Source: Utricularia gibba
Taxonomy: Eukaryota; Streptophyta; Magnoliopsida; Lamiales; Lentibulariaceae
NCBI GenBank assembly: GCA_002189035.1
Contig: NEEC01000002.1
Span: 6,595,001-6,659,000, forward strand
DNA length: 64,000 nucleotides
Reading direction: 5' to 3'
Both the position numbers and the translations under genes were made by a program. This document shows positions 46,702 to 56,604 of this stretch, one piece after another. Every line of letters starts with the position of its first letter. Position 1 is the first letter of the stretch. The notes beneath the pieces are model-generated. The model did no database searches. It saw nothing but the letters and a program-made list of their open reading frames with translations, and was not told where the DNA came from.

Positions 46702-49189
46702 TTATACCAAGTAGGAAGACATGAGGCTCCAGCTAGTTTTCATGTGAAAAGGCATTTCTGCTACAAACCTCAGCAAATCAGGCTGCAATCCAGCTTCTGC
46801 TGCTGCATCTCTCTTCACTTGCTTTCTGTTGTGGAGTTGAACGAACTTTGATATATTGGGCAGCACCATTTCCCTGCAATGGAGATGAAGAAGGGGAACT
46901 TTGGACAGCACGCTACCTTTCTGAACTTGCAGACCCTCAGGGCGCCTCAGCTTGTAGGGTGCTCCGGTCGTCGGCTCGTAATCGACTCTCGGCGTTTGCT
47001 TCCATCTGCTATGGACGAACCATCCATATCTGTAGTCTCCAACGATCGGAGTACCGAGAGCTTCTGCACAATGGACCCTTAGCTGCCGGAGGAGGAAGGC
47101 AGTGTGAATCTCAAGTTCATGTGAAGTTGCATTCATTGGAACAGGGGATTAGAATTGACTGAGGATGATGGGGGGCTATTTGATGTTCTGTTACCTGATG
47201 TTTACATCTTGTATGTGGTCGCAGCTCGATCCAAGAACATCCATTGATCGTTGGACCAAGTACACGGTACTCAGTCACGGCGGGTTGGGAAGAGTCCATC
47301 CCCAGATCATTGGCTAGGATTATTCTCTGTGTTTCTCCATCATCAAGGAGCAGCTGCCATCATAGAAATCAAATGATCCAGGGTAGAGCTAGTTCCTTGT
47401 GAAAAACTACTTGCTGAATTCAGAATTGCAAACCTTCGATAATGGTGCAGATATTAACCCTTCCTTATGTTTTGGTGAACCAATAACCAAAGCCCAATAC
47501 CTCTGATACATAGCATCGCAAGCATCACTCCACTCCTTTTGATTAACAAAAACGAAGTTTTAGCTGATTTGTAGCAAAAGATCAACCACAGGATTTATGT
47601 TTTAGAGCAGTCAAAGAGAGGGTCACAAAAAGCTCGAAAATCTCAGATCACAAGAAGCTCAAATACCTTGGACAAGGGTTTGGCTTTTTTAGTGTCACTG
47701 AACAACCACTGAAGATGAGAAATGCTTTCCTTTGTTCGTCCCATCAGCAGGAGGCCGCAACTCTCTCTGTCAAAGCGATGCACCTATAAGAATATTCACA
47801 AATAATCGACTATGATGAACTCATGCTTGCAATATTTTGGAAACATGTCATTTTGTGTTGGAAGAGTACTTGATTTTTCGTATGGACCAGATAAACATTA
47901 GCACAACACAAACGGCTACACCTATTACATAGTTTATGAAATTTGACTATATTGATCAGCTTTCTCTTCAACTTTCGCGTCAGATATCATTTATTCTTCA
48001 ATCCCAACTCCTCACATTATATATTCATCAAAAGTAGGCCTAGAGAAGCTCACCAATTTCGGACCCTCTGCCAAATCATATGACAATGCAGCAGCTGCCA
48101 TGGCATCCATGCTGTTAAGAACCGAAAGGTTCCCCTGGTTGCAGAGATAATGTCAAAGGAATCGACAGTATAATAAACACAAGATAAAAAGTATTGACGA
48201 TTCTAACCTTTAACGGAAACTTGGGGGCTTATTTAGAACAAGTATAGCAGGGTCCTGAGATTATAAGTTAAACTGATCAGCAATGATATCAATGCCATTT
48301 GAATGAAGTTCATGGCTGAGATTCTCAACAGTAGATATGGAGCTTTTTTTGTTTGCCATCAAAAATTATACCTCACAAAAATAGCTTACAAAAAAAAAAA
48401 CGTCGACCTATCATAAAAAACATGCCTTGTAATCCACAAGCCTCTGCAAATACTGAATCTCATCAGCATTCGGGTTAGCAGTTCCAACAGGTATAACATC
48501 AAACCTCTTCGATGGTCTACTTTCAGCCACAGTAACGGGGACATGAACTCTCGAACCACCTTCCATGATATGTTTTCCTCCAATCTACATATTAAATGTC
48601 TCGATAATGAAAATTTCAATCTGTATATCTATGTAGTACGCATAAGAATGCAAGGTGAAAGCAATAACTGCAGCCAGTGTATGTCTTGACTCCTGTAGCT
48701 TGCAACCGTCAATAAGTTAAGCATCATTACCTTCTCCAATGACCTTGACCTTCCAGTGCAATCTCCCATAGAATCTACTGAACCCCGACATTCAATCTGA
48801 ACCTGCTAAGCCAAAGAAAACGGGGAATACTAATAGCAGAGAATTTGAAACGAGTAGCATAAGATGAAAAATGAGAGGACACCCACGAGGCCTTTCTTAA
48901 AATAATCCTGAATAACTGGAGGAGGGATGTCTTTGAAGTAATATTGGAGCCAACTTAGAGCAGTAACATGTCCAGTTGACGTTGACCTTCGGCCCGGCAA
49001 GGGGTGCCCTGGAAATGCAGGTAAAGATAGCAACTGCCGAGGCTTTGCGTCCTGTTTCCGCTGGCCCAAACGAGCAATATTGTTCGACACCCGAATTATA
49101 GGCTCTGCAGTAGCCGGCGGTGGTGGGCGAATCTTCGATCTCGGCCGGCAGGTGGCAGTCTGGCTGAGGAGCCTATTCCGCATAAACAC
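46702..49189 (-). CDS. RluA-family RNA pseudouridine synthase, probably mitochondrial (one frame break)
   Basis: Enzyme that isomerises uridine to pseudouridine in organellar RNA; closest to plant RNA pseudouridine synthase 3/4 proteins. Minus-strand exons: 49189-48887, 48802-48731, 48584-48426, 48254-48208, 48134-48054, 47783-47667, 47535-47434, 47353-47195 and 47082-46702, about 473 residues. The arginine-rich, acid-poor N terminus looks like a targeting peptide. An S4-like segment follows (YYFKDIPPPVIQDYFKKGLV, QIECRG). The catalytic motif is HRFDRESCGLLLMGR with Asp at about residue 226; most relatives have HRLD. The C-terminal part keeps LRVHCAEALGTPIVGDYRYG. The 47 bp exon 48254-48208 reads DPAILVLNKPP and then breaks at the five-G run 48223-48227 (C on the coding strand); one more base gives KFPLK and restores phase. 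The donor after 48426 is GC. Confidence 0.87.
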
Positions 49190-50511
49190 GAGCCGTGAAA
49201 CAGCAAACTATTCCAAAAGTTCAACATGAAGGCATTTACGCGAACACGTCGCGCGCGTGATTATCATCCTCAAATATCAATACAGAATAGAAGAAAATGC
49301 ATCCGTGTCGCTTCTACATCAAAATTCTCCAAGAACGCTGAGGCAAACCATGGTGAGGACGACGACCAACATAGGTTACCAGTTACCTGGATTGAACCAA
49401 ACGCAGACTGTTGGAATGGGCCCGTTTTGAGTACTTTGTTATGTAGCCCATTTATTATCTCTGTTGGCAACCCAACACACCTCGGCCCGGCCCAAAAAAC
49501 GCATATGAACTATTAATCCCCTATTCCATTTATATGAACAATTAGAAGCACTCTTCAAATTCTTCATGTTTGGAATTTTCAAATTTAGGTAGTATTTTCT
49601 TGATGTTGGAATTTTCAATTCTTCATAGCATGTGGATATAATTTAAATCCTTTTTTATTTTAAAGCAATTTTGTTGTTTTGATTGTTCGAGGTTTAAAGA
49701 TTGATTGATGGGAGTAGGATAAAAAAAAATTATTTATTTGAGTTTAAATAAAATTAATATAGAGGAATTAATTTTTTATACAACTTTAGTTAATGAAATA
49801 AGAATTGGTATTAATTAAAATAAAAGGATACTGTTTTAAAAAAACGCGTAAATAGAATTAAAAAAATTCACATAATCTCAAATTTATTTAAATTTATAAA
49901 ATAAACATTATATTATTTATAATATTACCTCAAAATCCATCTAATCCCATCAATCAAATGCTATTTATGGTTATATGATTCTAAAATGCAAGTTCCATTC
50001 AAAACAACTCATGTTTGATTAATTTAATATTTTTTAATTCAAGATATTCATTGTAGCACGTGTATCATGAGTCACGCATCAATTTTTTTTATTTATCAAA
50101 GAGATTTTCTTTTATTTTTTTAAAGATATACTTAATTAAAACTATCGATATTGAATATTACCTAATTTATATAATTTTTTAAAGCAGTTAATGAATTAAT
50201 TATTCGATAATATGAATATAAATCCTCAAGTACATAGTTACTTGCAACCGTATCATTGGTATCGAGTACACAAAACAACTACGTTCGTCTGGATAATTAT
50301 CCTAAACTATTTTATTAATAAATGATTACAAAAATAACTAATTTGTTTATCTAAAAAAAATGTGTGGATAAGGCAAATTTAATTATAATATTTTAAATAG
50401 GGCGCCATAATTGAAAAATCATGCATTTTCTAAGAGACATTTCAAACAAGAGGATTGGTGTGCATGTGTATATATATCTCCAGTTTGCGCGACGATCAAC
50501 TACAGATTCCG
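49190..50511. other. Intergenic between pseudouridine synthase and beta-glucanase genes
   Basis: The promoter side of the minus-strand gene (49190 to about 49520, GC-balanced) followed by about 900 bp of AT-rich DNA and the beta-glucanase promoter, with a TATATATAT tract near 50468. Short open frames occur at 49226-49516 but match nothing. Confidence 0.5.
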
Positions 50512-51677
50512 ATGGCTTCCAGTCTACGTGTCTTCGTTCTTGTCCTAACAGCCGCCGCTCTTTTTGCTTTCTCAGGTTTTGTTTCGTGGAATGTAATGCT
50601 TTAGTATCATAACTTGAGTCCTCATTTTGTTGGTAAGAATGAGTTTTTTGGCATGGCAGATGCTCAGATCGGCGCCGCGTACGGGAGGAATGGAAACAAC
50701 CTGCCGTCGGCGGCGGACATCGTGCGTCACTACAACAACAATGGGATTCGGCGGATGAGGATCTACGACCCCGCCCAGGATACCCTAAACGCGCTTCGTG
50801 GTTCCAACATCGAGCTCACAGTTGGGGTGCCCAACTCCGACCTCCGGTCGATCGCCGGAAGCCAGGACGCAGCCAATTGGTGGGTTCGAAACAATATCCA
50901 GAACTACGGGAACGTTCTGTTCCGGTACATCGCTGTCGGAAACGAGGTAACTGATTTAGTGTTCACTTTTTTGACAACAACAGACTTGAAGACTTGCTTT
51001 TTTTCTGTCAACAGGTCAGCCCTCTTAGAGGGGATACTTCGCAGTACGTGCAATTCCTGCTCCCGGCCATGCAAAACATTCAGAACGCCATTAACGGCGC
51101 AGGGCTCGGCGGCCGGATCCGGGTCTCGACGGCCATTGAAACCGGACTGATCGGAAACTCTTACCCCCCGCAAGATGGGGCTTTCCGCAACGACGTCCTC
51201 TGGTTCATCACGCCCATCGTCCAGTTCTTATCAAGAAACAGCTCCCCGTTGCTCGCCAACGTATACCCCTACTTCTCATACATAAACAACAAGGCGCAGA
51301 TCAGCCTCCCCTACGCGCTGTTCACCTCCGACGGAGTCGTCGCTGGCGGCGTCAGGTACCAGAACTTGTTCTTCGCAATCTACGACTCCGTAGTCGCCGC
51401 CGTACAGAGGGTGGGCGGGAATGGAATGGACGTCGTTGTATCAGAGACTGGGTGGCCCTCGGCAGGCGGAGACACGACGAGCATTGATAACGCCAGGACT
51501 TATGCCACTAATCTGGTCCGCCGTGTCAACGACGGCACGCCGCTGCGTCCTGGTCGTCCGATTGAGACGTACATATTCACGATCGTGGATGAGAATCTGA
51601 AGAATCCAGAGGTCGAAAAGCATTGGGGCATCTTCTATAACAACTTGCAGCAGAAGTACCCCATCAGCTTTAGTTAA
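50512..51677 (+). CDS. Glucan endo-1,3-beta-glucosidase (GH17, PR-2-like)
   Basis: Secreted enzyme that cleaves beta-1,3-glucan (callose or fungal wall). Exons 50512-50575, 50660-50946 and 51015-51677 give 337 residues. The signal peptide MASSLRVFVLVLTAAALFAF is encoded by exon 1, with cleavage expected before QIGAAYGRNGNNLPS. The catalytic acid is Glu117 in IAVGNE, and the nucleophile is about Glu261 in VVSETGWPSAGG. LANVYPYFSYI and GIFYNNLQQKYPISFS are family signatures. The protein ends at the conserved catalytic domain with no C-terminal vacuolar extension and no X8/CBM43 domain or GPI signal, which points to an extracellular PR-2 type. The first intron in the signal peptide is standard for the family; the second, only 68 bp long and directly after the catalytic acid codon, is not usual in my knowledge of this group. 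Confidence 0.94.
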
Positions 51678-52763
51678 AGCTTATTACCCGTCTGTAATAA
51701 TTGGGACAAATAAATAAATGAAATGCTTCATGTCCCATTTTACAATAATAATAAATTCCTTTTTATTTCTGGTCTTTAATTATTTTATCATTTTGGGCCT
51801 TTTCAAATTTATATCATATTCACAGAAAAGCACCAGCCTAGGCCCAATCAAGTTCACACCCTTTTCCTAAAAAAAAAATTAAATAAATAACATAGTTTAC
51901 AAACATATAAGTTTTATTTTCTGATTAAATAAACAAATATATAAGTTTTAGGGTTCAATGTTTGATAATATAGCATAATTAATAATATATATGAAACATT
52001 TATATTTAAATAGATATGTATTATAAGGTTAATATTAAAATTTGTTTGATACTTGAATTTTAAATATGTATGTTTAAAATGATATTATGTATTGGGAAAT
52101 GTGTTAAAATAAATATATTATAAATTGGATTATTTAGTAAAATCCATCTAAAAGTTGAGTTTTAAAATATTTAATTTTATTTATTTTTTAATTTTTAGTA
52201 ATTTGTAAGACGCTTGTATATTGTTAAAATAGTCTATTAAACATATACAGATACTTAAACAGTAAAACCAATATACCAAACATGCTCTAAAAGAAATACT
52301 AACTAATTCATTATGGATAATGATAGATAAATTGAGATTTAAGTGATAAAAATGATTAAAATATTCTAAAAATCAATAAATGTAAAGTATGATATTTATG
52401 AATTAAATTTGTTATTAATTTTTTAAGAAAATCCTCAGTATCATATATTTTGACAATAAAAATAATTGGTTCTTGATTACGGAGTTATTAAATGACAACT
52501 TTGCCCTGGTAATAATTTTGCATATTTTAAAATATTATCTCCTCCCAGTAAATTAATGACGATGAAATTATTAATTCTAATATTTAAAATATATTTTTTA
52601 ATTTAATTGACTATCGAAAAAAATATTTTGATTAATTTACGAATATAATTGCGATTTTGCACCGCCCACCGCCAGCTGAGTCCCTGTAAAAACGGAAAGC
52701 CCTATGTTTCTCAAGACCACCTGACTTCCCCATCACCGGAATCCCCGCGGTGGCCGCAGAAAA
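51678..52763. other. AT-rich intergenic between beta-glucanase and Dof genes
   Basis: The beta-glucanase 3' UTR (AATAAAT signals near 51711) followed by about 900 bp of very AT-rich DNA without recognisable genes, then the Dof leader from about 52650. Confidence 0.5.
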
Positions 52764-53425
52764 ATGAAGGTGCCGGCGCCGGCGAGACCAAAATGTTCAA
52801 AACCGAAGCCGGGGCACCGCCCTTGTTGCCCGCGTTGCGACTCTACCGACACAAAATTCTGCTACTACAACAACTACAATCACTCCCAACCCCGCTATTT
52901 CTGCAAATCCTGCCGCCGTTACTGGACACTCGGCGGCGCGTTGCGCAACGTCCCCGTGGGTGGCGGCACTCGCAAATCGAACAAAACCCCCCGGCCCTCC
53001 GTCTCCGATAACAGTTTCAATAATCCTGGCTCCGTCCTCCCTTCCGATGCCACTGATGGTAAGCTGAAAGTCCACGAAATGGGAAACTCCGGCAGCCTCA
53101 GTCCTGCTTGCAGCAACGGCGGCGGTCTTCTTCCGTTCACTCTGTACGGAACCGAGTCAGGTTCGTAAAATTACAATCATATAGTAAATACGAAGCCTCC
53201 ACATGTCGCTAACGTTTGAGCTATCTACAATAAATAGATGCCAGCTTTGAGCAAGGTCTGTTCAGTTGGCCCGACGAGGAGCTCTGCGGCGGTGGTTCAG
53301 AATACGTGGCGGCGCCCGGCGAGTTTCCAAACTGCGGTACCTGGGAAATCGGCGGCGATTTGGTTAACCTTGACCTTTCCTGGCCGGAGCTCGCTGTCCC
53401 GGCCCCGGCGGACAGTAACAAGTGA
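52764..53425 (+). CDS. Dof zinc-finger transcription factor
   Basis: Plant-specific DNA-binding factor that recognises AAAG cores. Exons 52764-53160 and 53238-53425 join through a GT-AG intron to 194 residues. The start at 52764 is the first ATG in frame after a TAA. The Dof finger is complete: Cys22, Cys25, Cys47 and Cys50 ([17 protein letters not shown] and [10 protein letters not shown]), followed by [17 protein letters not shown]. The remainder is short and of low complexity, with a tryptophan-containing C terminus ([29 protein letters not shown]), possibly the activation part. This is short for a Dof protein. An intron downstream of the finger is less common than one upstream, but phase and composition support it. 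Confidence 0.88.
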
Positions 53426-54116
53426 CGTGTCAGGCGGCGGAGGCAGCGAGTCTTCCGGTAACAGTGACATGTTACGTCGGCGTCAGTAAAAATTCGATGT
53501 GACGATAGTTTTTACTGTGCAATATATGTAACTACTATTCGGGATGTTATTATCATGATGATGACGTATCCAAGCAGGAGTGGTGACGTCACTTTGAAAA
53601 TGAAATAGTGCAATCATTCTGGTGCATGCTTTTCCACCACGTACAGTAAATACCGAATTAATAAATATAAGTATTTTAAAAAATCAGTAATTCGAATTTT
53701 AATATTAATTTATAAAATTATTACAATAATCACAGACTTGACGTGACGAAAACGCCCCGACCGTTTTGGTCCACTTGGTGCGCCGGAATTGATCCTGGCC
53801 CAAATGTCTCTATGGCGAATTGGGCCGTTTTCAAGGCCCAGGTTTGGGAAGCTTCTGGAGCCTCCCAGCTTTGCAGCCAATGATCGACTTGTTTGATGAA
53901 GGTTCCTGGGCGTTTCGCCGCTGCGTGTAGCGGTTCTCCTCCATTTTGTTTCGATATGCCCTTCTGAAAATTTGACAAGTAGTCAGTCGTGTACTGAATT
54001 TCTTGGGGATCTCTTGTGTCCGAATGATTCTGTCGATTTTGGTGGTAGTCGACTCATCTGGGTAGCCTTCTTGACTTCACACGCTTACCATTTGATCTGT
54101 TCGGTGTTCGCTGCGT
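53426..54116. other. Intergenic between Dof and processing peptidase genes
   Basis: Contains the Dof 3' region, a short AT-rich stretch at 53640-53730, and a GC-balanced region from 53740 that is probably the promoter and leader of the next gene. Open frames of about 80-96 codons here match no family. Confidence 0.45.
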
Positions 54117-55893
54117 ATGGCGATACGATTCACTGTCTGCTTCTCGGCTTCAATCGCCTCAAACATCGCGGCTTCCGGGAAATGCCCAACTTCACGCTTT
54201 CTTTACGAGTGCCTCGCTCGATCAGGGGGCTTGCAGAATTCTTCTTACCAGAAGAAATCTGATTGTTCTGGGTTCGGCCAGCCGTATTCAAGATGTGATC
54301 TTTTAAGTATGCCGACATCGGCCATGTATTCGACTCTGGCCGGGGAGGCTTCCGGCAAGCATGTGGAGTCGCCCCTGGTTATGGGTTTGATCTCTTTGGC
54401 GAAGAGGTCAACGGGTACTTCTTCGGCTGTCAGTGTTTTAGGAATTTCTCCTGTTAAGCTTTCTTCTTTCATTCCATTTCTTTCGGGTTCAAAATGGTTA
54501 CCTTGTAGTGAACCCGTGACCTCCGGGGTCGATAAAAAGGCTCTCGTTGTACGAGGACTAGGTGTTAGCAGTAGCAAAGGGACGGTGAAGAAGAAGGAGA
54601 ATGGTTTTGAGGCGTATGCCATGGACAAGAGTAGTGGTGGTAGTACTAAAAGCCTTTCTCCACGTAGCGACTATGTCAATGATAGTTGGCTTTCCAAGTT
54701 CACGAGATTCAGCAGCGAGGATGCCAAGGCTGCTTTTACTGCGTTTAGTGTTAGCCTCTTGTTCAAGTCTACATTGGCTGAAGCGAGGTCCATTCCATCT
54801 ACTTCAATGTTCCCAACCCTTGATGTGGGCGATCGAATTTTAGCTGAAAAGGTACATATTTGCATCCAAAATCTGATTCCTGATGTTGAACTGGATATGC
54901 TGCCTAGATTTGATATGATTGCATCGCGTATATGCCTATCCGGTTGCTGATTGCTTGAGTCTTTATCAATGTCCCATAACAATTCAGAGGTCTCTTTTCT
55001 GGTTTTCTACCGCTTACAGCCTACAGACTACTTCATATAGTTGACAATTCTACTGTTCATTTAACATAGTAGATCATGGATCTCTGGACAAGAAAAGCGT
55101 ATGCTGACCGTAGCTCTAAAACATCTGCTGTCTTCCATTTGTGCCCGGTTTCAGGTTTCCTACTTTTTCAAGAACCCCGAAATCTCAGACATTGTTATCT
55201 TCAAGGCACCTCCTATTCTTCAGGTATCTCGTCACTTTTTAGATTAGTGCACACTCTCTACTCCCCAGATGGAGTCCACTAAATGCCAGACTACTTGCAT
55301 ATTATGCAGCAAGTTGGTTTTAGTTCGTCTGATGTTTTCATCAAGAGAATCGTAGCTAAGGCCGGTGACTATGTAGAAGTAAGCCACAGAGCTCAAATTC
55401 CCTGCACCTGTTTGTTCATTGCAGCACTTTCCTCACATGCCAATTTGTCATCTTCCCCAGGTTCGTGACGGGAAGCTATTCATAAACGGCGTTGCTCAAC
55501 AGGAGGATTTCATCCTGGAGCCCCTCCAATACAACATGGATCCAGTGGTACCCGTCCACCCTCCACACACTGTCATCTGATCATCCTCCCCATTTGGGTC
55601 AATCTTTCGTTTCCCATATCGCAGCTTGTACCAGAAGGGTACGTCTTCGTGCTGGGGGACAATCGCAACAACAGCTTCGACTCCCACAACTGGTGAGCGG
55701 CCATCATTCTTCTCCCTGCTTTTGACACATTGCAAGCAACTTTGTGAACCCAAAGGTATGCGCTTTCAGGGGTCCCTTGCCTGTTTCCAACATCTTGGGA
55801 AGATCCATGTTCAGATACTGGCCTCCCTCAAAAGCACTGGACACCATGCAGAACGCCTCCACCCCAAGGACTCCTGCTGCTGTGTTTTCATGA
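54117..55893 (+). CDS. TPP: Thylakoidal processing peptidase (chloroplast type I signal peptidase)
   Basis: Membrane serine protease (S26) that removes thylakoid-transfer signals from lumen proteins. Exons 54117-54851, 55155-55223, 55310-55378, 55461-55547, 55625-55692 and 55770-55893 give about 383 residues. The first ~200 residues are serine-rich and weakly conserved, as expected for a chloroplast transit region. A hydrophobic stretch (AFTAFSVSLLFKSTLAEA) precedes the catalytic Ser230 in IPSTSMFPTLDVGDRILAEK. The catalytic Lys is about residue 280 in VFIKRIVAKAGDYVE. Later signature blocks are GDNRNNSFDSHNWGPLP and GRSMFRYWPP. Length and exon order match the TPP/Plsp group. The acceptor before exon 3 (ATGCAG/CAAG) is followed by a second AG, so its exact border could shift. 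Confidence 0.92.
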
Positions 55894-56604
55894 ACTGCGA
55901 GTCTTTTGTTCCCGTGTCCTAGTCGACACGCGGACGCGAGTCATCTCTACCAGTTGTTTATGGTCTATAGATCTCTTTTTTTTTGACCGAGATTCATTTA
56001 TTATGTATTTTGATGAATAAAATATATAATTAAATGGATAAGGTAGTACGTGGTGGCGAGGAGGTAATATGTGAGGAGATCAGGGGTATTAATGTAAAAT
56101 CACAGGGTCGGCGAAGGTACGGCTTGCCCCCCGACTCCTGAATCCCAGAGCTTAATCCAGGATGCTGACATGTATTACCATAAAAAATGAAGAAAAATTG
56201 AAGATGCTGAGTGCTGACAACGTCTTTTTTTGTGAGAAGGGTGATGCCGACAAGTTAAAAAGGTCTAAAGGAGTCAAATTTACACTCGGATTCTGCTCTG
56301 AAAGGAGTAATGGTGGACAATGCAAATGAGGGATTACTTTCTTAAACCGTTGCTAGCACGCAGTAGTGTGGTCAATACTCAATTGTCTCGATATGTCTAT
56401 GCTCGCCCCTCTGATCTGCTAAATAATGCTTCTTTAAAAAAGTAAGCTTCTTTCTTTCGTATCTTTTTGGAGAGGAGATTGGGTTTGTGGGTGTGGATAG
56501 AAAATCACTGTTTTCAGGTGTCGGTGATTCGGGTGCTCTGTGTCTTGCTTTGGGTGGCTTGATTTGAGGAGGGAGAGTTCGGCCTTTAGTGGGGTGAAGG
56601 AGAA
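55894..56604. other. Intergenic between processing peptidase and transporter genes
   Basis: The 3' end of the peptidase gene (a T-rich tract near 55975, AATAAAATATATAAT near 56016) and then the promoter and leader of the transporter. No coding feature was recognised. Confidence 0.5.

Noticed and set aside
53730-53978. Minus-strand frame of 82 codons upstream of the processing peptidase
   Set aside because: No family similarity; likely promoter or leader of the plus-strand gene.
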